Assembly: GCA_950097015.1 (NCBI GenBank)
Contig: CATNEN010000003.1
Location: forward strand, 14,886,001-14,950,000
Source: Macrostomum hystrix
Lineage: Eukaryota; Platyhelminthes; Macrostomidae
Reading direction: 5' to 3'
Length of the DNA stretch: 64,000 nucleotides
This document shows positions 22,385 to 33,849 of the stretch, one piece after another. The translations under genes were made by a program, and so were the position numbers. The stretch's first letter is position 1. The number at the start of each line of letters is the position of its first letter. The notes under the pieces were generated by a model that searched no databases, had not been told where the DNA came from, and saw nothing but the letters and a program-made list of their open reading frames with translations.

Positions 22385-24152
22385 TCACTTATGATAAATG
22401 TTGAATGTGCAGCCGGTGAACGTACCACTGAAGCCGCCTTTAGAGGGGCTAGTGGATCAGCGGCTAACGTCGCTGCCTCGAACTCCAAAGGACGCTAGTT
22501 CGATTCACCCTTCAAGTCACGATTAATTTCGGGACTTGTTGGGGGGGGGTTTGGACAGTAGCAACCGGCGGAGGTGCACCATATTTCGTGCAATCAAAGC
22601 TTGAAATAATAGCTTCGCTCCTACCTTTCTGTGTGCCTGTTCTGCGTTGCGTGAGTTGTGTGCGTTGGCGCTGGGGCGTGAGACCTTGCGGGGGGTGGCT
22701 GGAGGGCGGGTGTACACCGCCGCGCGCTTTCTGGACTTCCGTCAGCGCGATTGGATAAAGTGTACACTCGTCACCCGGCCCCCCTGAGGACTGATTTCTT
22801 ATCAGCCTTCCGCCCCGGCTTGGTCTGCTCAGTGCGTGTGGGGCGGGGGTGGGGGACACTGCTGCCTATTCTGGGTGCCTCCTGCCCTCCCCGGCTGGTC
22901 TGTTCTGCTGTGTGTGGTGCCTGCTCAGGGGAGGCGGCGCGATGGGCGCAAAAGCGCCTAGTTCACCAGTCTGGGGGCGTGCCGCTCCGTCGCTTGTGCG
23001 ACAAGTGCCCCGGGCCCCCCTGCAAATAGATAGATAAGATAGAAGCCGCCACTAGAACTAGAACTGCAAGTTGACAGATTGGTGGTTGAAGCTGAACTTA
23101 CTTTATTTTGACATCCAGCCCGACTTAATGCATCCGAAACGCATGCCAGTTGGGACTCCTTCTTTGAGTATCTTATGTACCGCTGGGTTGACACAACCGA
23201 ACGATGTCCCGTCACATGGCCGATGTCTTCCAGCGAAAAACCGGCGTTGTGCAGCTCCGTCACGACCGTTGCTCTGATGCAATGAGGCGCAGACAGTCCA
23301 GCCTTCTCAGATATTGTCTGAATCATTGATCCCAGCGTATTGTATCCAACCGGCTGCTTGGCAAAATACCACGAGTCTGCGTTAGGCTTAGCCCTCGGCC
23401 GAATGAAGACGATGCTGTTCACGACACCTTCTCGGTTCTTAGCATTCGTGATCCTTTCCATGTAGTCATTGAAGCAGCCCACAGGGCAGTCAGGTAAGCC
23501 GGTAGAAACCATCAGCACCTGTTTAGTATTTTTTGCAGCATTTTCCAAGTGTCCTCCATCAGTCTTTGTAGCCATCGGCCGCAACTTGATAGCCTCTCGC
23601 CCAGATGCAGTGATGATCTCTTCGAACGACTCAACTGTTAGGCGTCGAAACCACTCTCTCGCACGCAGCCCAAAATGAGTCATCATATTGTAATAGAACT
23701 CATGCTGTAACTTTGCTGGTGTGCTCCGATCGAAATGCTTACGAAGCTTAGCTAGATCATCGTCTTCTATGGAGCTGAATCTCTTCACTTCTCCGCCGTT
23801 CTCCAGAAACAGTTTAGCAGCAACTTTTAACATATTGTTCGCTTTTTTGAACAGCTGGTTAGATATGATATCCACTAAGCGTCCGAAGCAGCCAGCGATA
23901 CAAACCGGCCCGGAAACAGCGCAAAGTAGCAGGTGCATAGTACCTGCTACTTTCAGAGCGCTTGATAGAGCGCTTGATAGTTCCATACGCAATGCGGATA
24001 CAGGCCGCCAATCGCTCCTCTGCGCAGGTCTTAATGTCGACTTCAAGGTGAAGGGACTCCATGATCGAATAAAATTTTTCCAGAGCCCATTTTTCTTGCT
24101 GACTCGCACTTGGTGGTTCAGTTTTTTTCTCAACCAAATCAAGATCTTGCAT
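22385..24152 (-). pseudogene. Crypton-type tyrosine recombinase (DUF3504-like), broken copy 1
   Basis: The reading frame begins at ATG 24152 and shifts to the frame open at 24142-22958, the change lying near 23860-23900, so the copy carries at least one frameshift. A C-terminal catalytic domain is clear: LRAREWFRRL contains the first catalytic arginine, PHCIRATVVTELHNAGF gives HxxR, and IGHVTGHRSVVSTQRYIR gives the GHR motif and the nucleophile tyrosine. There is no reverse transcriptase, so it is a Crypton (tyrosine-recombinase DNA transposon) rather than a DIRS element. The natural C-terminus, ending near FTGCTFNIYHK, is separated from the body by the SINE at 22439-23041. Domesticated relatives exist in animals, but the breaks here argue for a relic. 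Confidence 0.82.
22439..23041 (+). repeat. GC-rich composite SINE (family C), 603 bp, inserted in the Crypton
   Basis: The head is tRNA-like (GGGCTAGTGGATCAGCGGCT, then GCTAGTTCGATTCACC). The body is strongly GC-rich with G and C runs, and the end is a GATA-type tail (AAATAGATAGATAAGATA). It is flanked by the 9-bp direct repeat GAAGCCGCC (22430-22438 and 23042-23050). Its composition differs sharply from the surrounding DNA. Confidence 0.78.
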
Positions 24153-24495
24153 TGTTTCCCCAGTCAGGCGGTCTTTCGCATCCTCGGACTGATCTATTTT
24201 TAGAGAAATCTTTAAAATAGATGGGAAAACTATATTTAAACCACTTTAAAGTCACTTTCTTGAAGGTTATTGACATAGATTTCTATTTTTGCGGGATTTA
24301 AGAAACCACTTTCCCGGATATATTCCGGGCTTGTTGCAAGTTTAACTGGCAAACAACTTTTGCCATAGACAACAATCAAACAATCAAACAGACATGTAAA
24401 AAAGCACTGAAACAGTTTTAAAAAAGTGCATAGCATACACTTCAAGTACAGACTTCCTTTATAGAGTTAATGCCAGTGTAATAAATTTACCCCAA

Positions 24496-25373
24496 TTAAT
24501 TGTCGATGGTTACATTACAGTCCTTGAAGTTGAAATTGATCACCTGGCCTCGGCCCGTACGCTGAACGACAGTCTCTATACTTTTTCCATCCAAAATTGC
24601 ACTGCATTTTTCGATTTGGACATCAGACGTTCGTTTGTAGCATCGCAGTGCAATTAGACTTGGATGTCCTGTTCTCTCCATGATGAGCTGTTCATCCACG
24701 TTTGCCTGGTACAAACGGGTGGCACATGTTGCACGCAGGCTGTGATTAGTCACTCGTCCAATGATTCCTGCCTCGGTGCACATTTCGTTCATGAATCCGC
24801 ATAGCTTGTTTTTGCCAATTGGCCATTTGCGAACCACTTAACACCGGGCTTGGCCAACGGTTGCAAATAGAAACGGGTCGCTCCTGCTGGATGCTTGAGT
24901 AAAAACTCTTCAAATAGGCTCACATGGCACCTAGTTGAATTGGTAGACTCAAAGTGGACAACCACCTTTGGTTTAATTCTTGTGTGACTGCAGCCAACCC
25001 ACCAGCGTTGGTCTTTGAAACGGTTTCACGGTATAACAAGCGACGTTTCTCGTCTCTAATCTCGATTGACAGTTTCCCGGCGGGTATTTAGAGCCATCTA
25101 GACGACAGCTCCATGGATGAACTGTGAAACCAACTGGTTGATGAAGACGTCGTCCAACTCATCAACAGACACGGTGCATGGAATCCTAGCAGTGTGAAGC
25201 CAACGAGTGAAAACACCGACGGCCCACTTGTTACGCTTGATGGTGTTTACAGCCTTTGTACTCTCATTAAGAGCTTTCACTGCATCTAGGGCCTCGCATT
25301 TACGAACAGCTCTCACTGCTTGAACAGAGTATGGATCACGAAAATATAAACCTTCAATCAGAATCTCTTCCAA
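24496..25373 (-). pseudogene. Crypton-type recombinase relic, copy 2
   Basis: A C-terminal piece at 24837-24496 has HSLRATCATRLYQAN (HxxR), RTGHPSLIALRCYKR (GH and tyrosine), and ends FNFKDCNVTIDN, the ending style of this family. Upstream on minus, pieces in other frames (KVVVHFES, FYLQPLAKPGVKWF) fit the same domain, so several frameshifts are present. An N-terminal SAM-like piece (TIKRNKWAVGVFTRWL) lies at 25373-25098. The sequence differs from copy 1, so this is a separate subfamily in the same orientation. Confidence 0.8.
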
Positions 25374-25515
25374 GTCGCGCTCGGTGATACAATTTGGGTC
25401 ATAATCGCCGTTTCTATTTTATAACATACATGTACTTTTACCATAGACATCGCTAGACGTGGCTCCCGGATTTATATGCATACATCCCGCAAAATTAAAG
25501 TAGTTTAAATATGTT

Positions 25516-25582
25516 ATTCTATGGGTTTGAGGTCGGTATGTGTTTAACACATAAACACATATTGACCTCAAACCCATAGAAT
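25516..25582. repeat. Perfect-style hairpin, arms about 30 bp
   Basis: ATTCTATGGGTTTGAGGTC is followed after a short loop by GACCTCAAACCCATAGAAT. The inner TATGTGTTTA/TAAACACATA also pairs. Possibly a short foldback element; no gene association is seen. Confidence 0.85.
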
Positions 25583-25724
25583 ATCGTATACATATAATAC
25601 GTACTACAATAACCCTATAGCACGGTTTCCTCGGTCTTTAATGTCTATGGCCTCGAGGCGCTTCGCGTATTTAGAGATCAGGAAAAGTAACTAATAAATT
25701 AATTCTGTTTGCGGGTGAGTTGTA

Positions 25725-25835
25725 GAGCGGTTGACAAGGTTTGGGGGCTTGTCGTGCAATTTACGCCCTTGAGGGCCAACCTCCAAGGCATAGCGAAAGT
25801 GCATTACTGCCTGACGATGAGAAAGTCAGGACAGA
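25725..25835 (+). repeat. SINE family B, degraded copy
   Basis: Contains GTAGAGCGGTTGACAAGG fused directly to CTTGTCGTGCAATTTACGCC and then the GACGATGAGAAAGTCAGGAC part. The tRNA head and 3' part are deleted. Confidence 0.75.
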
Positions 25836-26148
25836 TGTATAAACCTTTTTGTATGCCTACGTATGATGTATGACGTATGAACGTACGAAAATATTAACGA
25901 CGTGTCAACCAATGGTAAGGCATACATATAACACAGTCCTTTTATGACGAAAAACTCAGATAACTAAACAGGTCTCAAATAGTTTCTTAGCTGGTAGAAG
26001 ACCTTAAAACGAATAAAATTCGGAAAATATATATCACTCTTTAAGTTTATTTCTCGATGAAGCCAAACGTAGACTGACTCAACTAGAGATCATTTTCTAG
26101 TTATGAAGCCAGTCTCTAAGAGAGTTTAATAACGACGACGGCTAAAAC

Positions 26149-28634
26149 TCAGTTGATACCTGAAAACAAAGAAAATGTTAAAAGCTGAATGTAATGCGTT
26201 TGTACAGAAGTGTCCCCCAAACACGATTTATGCATACAGAATTCATAAGTCCAGTGCCCCAACCAATCAAACCAGTCCAATGTCCCAACCAATCAAACCA
26301 GTCCAATGTCCCAACCAATCAAACCAGTCCAATGTCCCAACCAATCAAACCAGTCCAATGTCCCAACCAATCAAACCAGTCCAATGTCTCAACTAATCAA
26401 ACCAGTCCAATTACCCAAACAATTAGGCCAGTCCAGTGTCCCAACCAATCAAACCAGTCCAATTTCCCAACCAATTAGGCCATTCCAGTGTCCCAACCAA
26501 TTAGGCCAGTCCAATATCCCAACCAATTAGGCCATTCCACTGTCCCAACCAATTAGGCCATTCCACTGTCCCAACCAATTAGGCCAGTCCAATGTCCCAA
26601 CCAATTAGGCCATTTCACTGTCCCAACCAATCAAACCAGTCCAATGTCCCAACCGTAAAAACCAACCCAACTGCCAACCAAATTAAGCAGCCAAATACCC
26701 AAAACAACTTCCGCCTAGTCTTAATTTAACAGTAGTCCGCGTGCACTCACTAGCATACGGATCAGTGCCAGCAATGTCCAAGTACATCTTGACGTTGACT
26801 CGGCCGGATGGGTTCCACTCAGCGGCTCGCATGCCCATCTGTGCGCAGCCAATCGTGCCGCATGAGCTGCATTTGCCTGCCTTGAAATCCTCATAGCTGG
26901 CGCATGGGAATGCCTGATCGATTCGAGAATTAAATGAGAAGATAATTAGCTTTTTAGAGAAAAAGCCCTCTTAATATTGAAGGAGGGCTGCGGGCAATGG
27001 CACGTCATTTGGTGACACTAGACCTGCAGCCAGCGATGAGGCAATTCTGCACATTTCGCTGACTCCTGAGCACACGCGCACACAGATACTGTAAGGTGTG
27101 TACATCTGCCCCGACTATCTCATCGTCACTGTACAGTGTACACTCTCACTGTGCCTTGAAAGTTGGCCCTCAATCACTCACTCCCCTCCCCAGCTCACCC
27201 GATAGTTCTTGGTGGGATTAACGATGGTGGCAATCATAACGGATCGAACGCGGTTGTGACTGCAGGTCATACGCCAGATGGTGCCGCTGATGATGCCGTT
27301 GACGCTGCCGCTTGGCGGTTCGTTGCAATTCGGTTGAGCCTTGCCACCGTTCGGATAAAAGTCCACGTGACCAACTGGCTGCATCAGGCCAAAGCCGCCA
27401 ACCAGTTTAATGATGCTGAGCACGCTGTCGCCGTCAGTGTGAATGGCGTCAACAAATCGAGCGTCAGTTGGGTCAAGGCGAACCTCCGGGTGCATGTTCT
27501 CGAAGTAGGGCCCGGCTGGGTCCAATCCGGTGATGCGACCGAGCTGCCTTGAACTGGATCGAAGACGCTCGCCAGCGTATCCGGCTACGTGCGAGCCCAG
27601 GCTGTGGCCAATCAGATGGAAGGACTCGCGATTGGCGCCGAATTGACTCTCCAGCCAGACGATCAACTGGGCAATGAGTGCGCCGATGACGCGAGTGTTC
27701 GCTGTGGCCTGCGGTTATGGAAAATATAGTTCATATAGTTCCGAACGGCTGTGCATGGGCACTGTATTTGGCTACAGTAGACTCCTTTTGCCAGCGAGAG
27801 GCATTTCTGCCCATTCTGCTGACTCCTTTCTCATTGTTAGGCAGAGTACACCTTCACTGTGCCTTGGAGGTTGGTTCTCAAAGACGTAAATTGCACGACA
27901 ATCCCCCAAGCTCTTCTCTCCGCGGCTGCGCCCCATATTACTCGTAATGTGGCCTCGCCGCGGAATCGAGCTCAGGGACCTTGGTGCGAGAGGCAAACGC
28001 GTAAGACCGCTCTGCCACGCAGCACTCACCCGATAATTAGGTTTATTAAAAACAATTACTTTCAATAAAAAAACTATCACGTAGACTAGACTTGAAGGCT
28101 ATTATTGAAGGACGTGCAGTTATAGTTTTGAAAACTGCACTGAAAATAATAAAGAGTGCATGGGGTAGCAGTTTGAACTAAATTCTACATTTCATGGACT
28201 GGTTGACGAACCTGGGTGTACGGAAATCCGTTGCCGCGACTCCAATCTAGCTGAATGACATTATAGTCGCCGTGAGTGATCAGGGCTGCTTTCATCAGTT
28301 TATTCCAGTCCGAGTTGCCGTTATCAGTGAAGCCATGAATCAGGATCTTCGTTGGCGCGGTAGCCTTGAAGTTAGAGTTGGTGACGCTAGCCTTGTTGTT
28401 GTAGACAATGTTCTGAGCGGTGAGGACGTTTCGCCTAGTGTACAACGCGTAGGTCGGCATGATGGTATTCGGGTCCTGCGGCAGCAGTTGCCACGGTCTT
28501 CTAATGGCATCGTAGAAGTTTCCACCGGTGCTGAAGCAGCCAAGGCCGGTGTAGCAAATCTCTCTGTGAGTTTGCGCGCGACTGTGAAGCGGAGCGCCAA
28601 ACAGTACGCCTAGAAGCAGAAGAACGCGTAGCAT
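26149..28634 (-). CDS. Secreted pancreatic-type lipase
   Basis: Four exons on minus: 28634-28212, 27708-27199, 26913-26751 and a terminal 26159-26149, total 368 residues. Donors are CAG^GTTCGT, CGG^GTGAGC and GCTA^GTGAGT, and all phases match. It starts with a hydrophobic signal peptide (LRVLLLLGVLFGAPLHSRA). The alpha/beta-hydrolase triad is Ser177 in GHSLG, Asp204 in GLDPAGP and His231 in DAIHTDGD. ILIHGFTDNG is the oxyanion-hole region, and a cysteine-bounded lid loop (about CNEP to TCSHN) follows. The cysteine-rich CSSCGTIGCAQMG segment near the C-terminus is typical. There is no PLAT domain. It should hydrolyse acylglycerols or phospholipids outside the cell. The last exon encodes only three residues plus stop after a good pyrimidine tract (TTCTTTGTTTTCAG) and is the least certain part. 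Introns hold two SINEs and a minisatellite. Confidence 0.93.
26250..26665 (+). repeat. 26-bp minisatellite in the lipase last intron
   Basis: Copies of CCAACCAATCAAACCAGTCC plus AATGTC, changing to a CCAACCAATTAGGCCAGTCC variant after about 26410. Confidence 0.95.
26985..27175 (-). repeat. SINE family B, partial copy in a lipase intron
   Basis: Contains GGGCTGCGGGCAATGGCACG, CACACGCGCACACAG and the GTGTACACTCTCACTGTGCC block. It stops before the tRNA-like head, 24 bp from the lipase donor. Confidence 0.82.
27774..28022 (-). repeat. SINE family B copy in lipase intron 1
   Basis: Read on minus, the head with GAGCGGTCTTACGCG and TGAGCTCGATTCCGCGGCG leads into the standard body. The internal CACACA part is deleted. 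Confidence 0.85.
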
Positions 28635-29421
28635 AGCAACCGAGCAGTGCTAACTGCAATCACGCGATTTGTTAATACTGGCTCCTGTACTTCCTAACCT
28701 CCGCACCATTCTTATTCGTTACTGAATACTATATTTATAAAAAGAAGGAGTGTAAATTAAAAAACCGCATGTTGTAAAATTCTCACGTAATAATAATTTG
28801 GCGCCTTTTATTCAAATTATTTTGTAAATGTTCGAAGAATAAATAAAATGCTATTATAAGGCAGTAAATGGGCCGGGAAAATTGCGTGAGAACGCTAGCA
28901 ACTGTCTGTTTCTGCTAAAATGAATAATTATACATTGCAACCATGGATCTGAATGTATAGTCGATTAATTACAACAGAAAGTACAATTCTAAGACCTATA
29001 TATTTTCACATGTTTATCTATACTGTATAAACTGCCACACGCCTACTGAAAATCAACTTGACGTTGATTTTATCACTATTTTGCCCACTGTCGAAATGCT
29101 GTGTCGAAATCACACAGCCAGGATAAATATTAAGTTGCTAGATGGATTAAAAGCAGTTGACTCAAATCCAAAACTAATCAATTCAAAAACTCGAAATTGA
29201 TCAACAGATCGATTAGACTCTAATTATCTGATTCGGATCTAAATTAACAGACTCAAATTGAAACGTATTTTTTCAAATCCGGCCAATTTGAACGATTGGA
29301 ACTAAGAAGTAAAGTGGCTTTAATACTCGTACATCAATAGGATATTTATTGCAACCTTCCATCTTCATCAGCGAATCGAATCTAAAGTTAATATATTAAA
29401 AACTTTAGTATTTGTTCGACT
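28635..29421. other. Spacer with no recognised gene
   Basis: Presumed lipase promoter and AT-rich intergenic DNA. TATATTTATA at about 28730-28740, about 100 bp upstream of the lipase ATG, could hold a TATA box on minus, but this is uncertain. Confidence 0.35.
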
Positions 29422-30339
29422 CAGTGGCGGATCCAGGATTTCTTAAGTGGGGTGGCGGATATGCGAGTACAGAAACTAGAAACTAAGTAATCCCAATCCA
29501 TCTATCTTTCATCTATGCTCAATACAAGATCTTGAGAGGATATATCAATTTTTGCATACATTTTAATGCCTAGAGTGGTGCAAATGACTCTGACACATGA
29601 GGGTAGTAGTAGAAGTTGGCTCGGGTCTCGGGAAGAACTAACCCGTTTTGGCCAATATTGACAATTATATTTAGTGAGTTATCAAGGCTTCATTTAAAAG
29701 ATAGTCAATGACAATGTGAGAAGACCAACACTATAATATTTTAATTTGAAATTTGAATAGAATGTACGTGTTGCAGTGAGACGCGAATAAGCAATCGTTA
29801 GTAGCAAATAGAGCGTAGAAGAATGGAAATTGGAATTAACGAATTGGAATCACTTAATTGAAGCAGGCACGGCGATTGACATCCTTTGACAGAAACTTCT
29901 CCACAGTTGCAGATATTGTACTTGCAGTATTACAAATCATGTCCTTGTGGATGAAGGCCAATGGCAGTCCATTCAGCCGCTCTTCTCCCATGGTGCTGCG
30001 CAAGTAATTCTTTAGGAACTTCAGCCAAGAGAAGGATCTTTCTCCAGTGGCAGTGGTCTGTGCTCTCACCCTACTCTTACTATCATAACTTAACTTAGCT
30101 TCTCTCTTGCCAATGGTTTGGCTAGAAATAAATAAAACCGAACCGACAATGTTCCATGGGATGCAATTCCATTCCAAGGAAAAGCAGACAGACCATAGAA
30201 GCAATGGAAATATAATGAAGAACTTGGACTTTGTGGGTTGAGGAGCCCAAAATTAAAATATCTCCCTTCCATGCAAGTCCAGCCACGGCGAAAGTGGGGG
30301 GGCGGCCGCCCCCCCGCCCCCCCCCTGGATCCGCCACTG
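29422..30339 (-). mobile_element. hAT transposon, internally deleted, 918 bp
   Basis: The inverted ends are CAGTGGCGGATCCAGG and CCTGGATCCGCCACTG, inside identical 8-bp target duplications GTTCGACT (29414-29421 and 30340-30347). Sequence next to the right end is a run of C and G. On minus, 30204-29854 encodes the end of a transposase. ATGERSFSWLKFLKNYLRST and GEERLNGLPLAFIHKD are the hAT C-terminal dimerisation region of ZMYM1-like elements. The N-terminal zinc finger and catalytic core are missing, so it is non-autonomous. Confidence 0.92.
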
Positions 30340-30347
30340 GTTCGACT

Positions 30348-32658
30348 TCCTGTACTTTGTTTACTTCTCTTTTACCTAGCATTCGTTTTTTTCCGAAATG
30401 TTATTTTGTTCACTTGCACTCATGTACTAGTATGTAAATGTCTTTCATATGGCAATCTTGCACACAAACACCATTTGCAGACTACTTAATAAGACGAAGA
30501 GAACTACATATATACGATACTCGGGTCGTCCTTGACACATGTTTGCTGCATTATTAATTTCCTGTGTTAATGCTAACTACAAAAGCAAGGGTTAAAACAA
30601 TATTCATTTCATTTTTTAATCAAATTAAATTATTCTTATTTAAATTTTAAAGACTTCTAAAAATACTATAATTATTAAAAGAATCGAGAGACTCTGATAG
30701 TTATAACTAAAATGCGGCTTTACTTTCCGGGAAAGTAGTAAATTTAACTTTATACGGTTTGCCTTTCTTTACTTAAAAAGTGTCTTAAAGTCAATTTTTT
30801 AAACAATAAATACCATACGATTGTTCAGATCGTATTTTGAACTATAACGATTTTAATTATTTCAATACGCCTTTTTAATCCATCTAGCAACTTAATATTT
30901 ATGCTGGCTGCGTGATACATTTCGACTTATTTGACTTATTTCATAATTTCACAATTCATAATAACTTATTTCATCTTTTTCATTTACTTATTTTATAATG
31001 GAGACGCACACGAAAAAAATTTACAGTGGGCAAAATAAGATAAAGTGGAACTTCTAATTTTTATAAGGAACCAATGAGCTGAATGTCTAAAGACAGGCTT
31101 CTTAGCTTAGCTTTGACAACTGACAAGTGACAATCAATCATAGGTGATGTCAATGTGACTCATTGACCGCATCATATTTAAAACAAGAGCAGTGTTACTA
31201 GGAATTGTTCCTTTTTTCTGTTAAAGTGCATAAATATATTATGATTCATGAAATTTAGGGATATTATACTTTCATTGGTGAGGCAAAAGACTAGGCCTAC
31301 TTGCATCAAATGGCTAAATGCCTTGTGGATGCCAGTAAAGACAAAGTTGGCAGCCTAGGCTAATTATTATTATTATTATTATTATTATTTAAGGGCATTG
31401 GCTAGACCAGACTGATTTACTAAGCTACCTAAATAGTTAAAACTAGCTAAGTTTTTCTAAGCCTATCAACATACAATTTGAATTCATAGCCAATAAAAAC
31501 TTTCTTAGCAGTTTAAGTCTATACAACCATTGTTAGAAATCCTCTAGTTTTCCATGCTTAATAATTATACCATAATAATATTAAAAGATTATTTGACTAA
31601 GTTACTGTAAGCAATTTTTTGCATAAGTTTTAAAATTACATGACAGTGTGGGCTAATGGCTATCTTTATAGTCAAAGGCCAAAACCAAAGAGAAAAAGAG
31701 AAGAGTGGAGTCAAATTTCACTAGAAAGGAAATATTTTATTCTTGCCTTCTTAGCTTACTTTGTTATTTGTTTAGTAACATTCTCTTCTGGATGACAAAC
31801 TATTGCATTATCTGACTATAGTACCATGATACCTGCGTAACTTGTTGGTTCTTTATTGGTTGTTAGGCCTTGTCAAAGTATATATTTTTATTATTATTAA
31901 CTATAAATAATTAATAGACAGAACTTGTTAAAATTTGATTAAAATGAAGTGAGCAAAACTAGAGGATTGTTTTACTGTTAACCATAGTCTAGATGAATTC
32001 TTGGTGTCTTGACCTCAATCAATTTTAGCCAACAACAATGCTCTAATTCAATGCTTTTAATATCCTCTTGTTTACTAGTCTTTGTTTATTGATTACAATT
32101 GTACATAATGCATCACTAGAAAAAGATTACAATGCATAATTAGTGTAACTCTGTAATCATTTTCATGAGTCAAAAATTATTTGTTGGCTTTATTGTTTTT
32201 TGCCAAGTAATAATTATAGTAAAAAATCTACATATTAGTAATAACTCACTATGAATTAATTATTTAAATCTAGTGCAATGTTGTAATATTCTAAAATGAT
32301 CGCATCCATTTTTTTAATATATAGTAGCTCCTGCTATGTGTTATATGAATTCATTCAGAAATCATGCTTGAACAAGATATGATGATCTATCAGAGTAAAT
32401 ATAAGGATTTTATCTCAAATACAATTCTATGCATACTGCCTAAATATATTATTGATTATTAGACACAAAAACCAATCATGAAACTATTTTAAACACTTTA
32501 GCCTTTAGCTAACTTGGTAAATAATATCGTTTCAATTTACTATTTTTCTTGCTTTTTTTCGCAAATTCCAGCAAAGTCTACCAGCTTCTTAATCAATAAA
32601 AATCTTGTGAATCTAAAAATAGACCAATTCAAGCCCAACCAGTCATTAAATAATCGCA
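30348..32658. other. AT-rich spacer upstream of RYBP
   Basis: No gene is recognised. A short (ATT)n run lies at about 31365-31389. An AG acceptor-like site (TCGCAG) at 32655-32660, four bases before the RYBP ATG, suggests a 5' UTR intron or a spliced leader acceptor. Confidence 0.45.
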
Positions 32659-32664
32659 GGTAGT

Positions 32665-33633
32665 ATGTCATCGTCAACCGCCAGCACAAAAACTGGCAAG
32701 AGAAAGTCTTCATCAATGGTGTCAGTAACTGCTAGCTCCGACGGAGGCGGTGGCGGATTCGATGATTCGGCATCCACCAGCTCATCTGGCAATCATCATC
32801 CCCATCACAATCTTCGGCATCAGCACACTGGTCACTCGTCATCAGCCGCGTCCTCCGCCGCCACCTGGGATTGCAGCGTTTGCACCTACAAAAACAACGC
32901 CGAAGCTTTCAAATGCATGATCTGCGACACTCGCAAGGGTACGTCCACTAGGAAGCCCCGGCTTAATCCGCAAGTTGTCGAAATGCAAGAAATGATTCAG
33001 AGTGCCATCTTGCGAAACGGCTCTTCGGCCGCAACCGCCGCCGCCGGCGCTGATACGGCCGACACTGAGTCGGAGAAAAGCGACAGTCGGTCATTGCACA
33101 GGTTGTCCGTCAAAGCCACCGCTATTGGTAGATTAAGTGTACCCAGTCAACCCAGTCAGAGAAAATCTAGTCAGCAACAGCAGCAGCAGCAGCAGCATTC
33201 TCGTCAGACAAAATTGCCGCGCTTAAGAAACGTTGACAGATCCACAGCTCGTCACATTCCGGTCACGGCCAACGGTGTCACCGTGATAATCACAGATTTC
33301 AAGCCAAAATCTGTAGTGTCTAAATCTATCAATAGTGCTCAGAATAGGGCAGCAGTGCCGTTAGCTTCATTCCCATCCGAGTTAGCCGCAGATCCTAACG
33401 CCGACGATTCTTCCGCATCGATCGCGTCTCCGCCGTTGCCATCTTGTCTGTCCGGCCAGTCGCTGCCTCCGCCCTCTTTAACTACGGTGGAATTTATTCC
33501 CAAAGCTGCTTCAACTAAAGCACCTTCCGTTGGTATAAAAATTGACCATGAAAGTAGCGAAGATTTGGACGATTCCGTAGCCGACCGTCGGTCCGAATCT
33601 CCGCCGCAGATATCGCCGCAAAAGTTTGATTAA
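32665..33633 (+). CDS. RYBP: RYBP/YAF2-type Polycomb PRC1 subunit
   Basis: Single coding exon, ATG 32665, TAA 33631-33633, 322 residues. RYBP and YAF2 are subunits of variant PRC1, where they bind RING1 and ubiquitinated H2A in the nucleus. A RanBP2-type zinc finger lies at about 68-95: [17 protein letters not shown] then [15 protein letters not shown], with the Cys pairs at 70/73 and 84/87. The RING1-binding C-terminal motif is at about 187-214 ([13 protein letters not shown], then [12 protein letters not shown]). A Ser/His-rich N-terminus, a poly-Q run at about 170-177 and a Ser/Pro-rich C-tail surround these. The protein is longer than vertebrate RYBP (about 228 residues) because of the low-complexity parts. 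Assignment is firm; RYBP versus YAF2 cannot be separated, since the split is vertebrate-specific. Confidence 0.95.
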   Translation: MSSSTASTKTGKRKSSSMVSVTASSDGGGGGFDDSASTSSSGNHHPHHNLRHQHTGHSSSAASSAATWDCSVCTYKNNAEAFKCMICDTRKGTSTRKPRLNPQVVEMQEMIQSAILRNGSSAATAAAGADTADTESEKSDSRSLHRLSVKATAIGRLSVPSQPSQRKSSQQQQQQQQHSRQTKLPRLRNVDRSTARHIPVTANGVTVIITDFKPKSVVSKSINSAQNRAAVPLASFPSELAADPNADDSSASIASPPLPSCLSGQSLPPPSLTTVEFIPKAASTKAPSVGIKIDHESSEDLDDSVADRRSESPPQISPQKFD

Positions 33634-33849
33634 ATGGCACGAAATCACAACTCTTGCTTTTTCTGCTTGCCACTTTGCTTTTCAGTGGCTTTATATTTCG
33701 ATTCTAATTTTTTAAATTAACAATTCCAAATAAGTTCATTCCTAGTGATTTCAAATATCACTAACTCGAAACTCTTAAAGATACTCAGTTGGAAGAAAAT
33801 CCCTAATTACTTTACTCCCACTCCCAAAAGAAATCATTCTAAATCCCAA

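Noticed and set aside
22512-22859. Proline-rich open frames (minus) in the GC-rich segment
   Set aside because: They lie inside SINE C; open because of high GC, with no family resemblance.
22958-24142. Prokaryotic-type phage integrase or DIRS retrotransposon
   Set aside because: The catalytic signature fits eukaryotic Crypton/DUF3504 recombinases, and no reverse transcriptase or RNase H is nearby.
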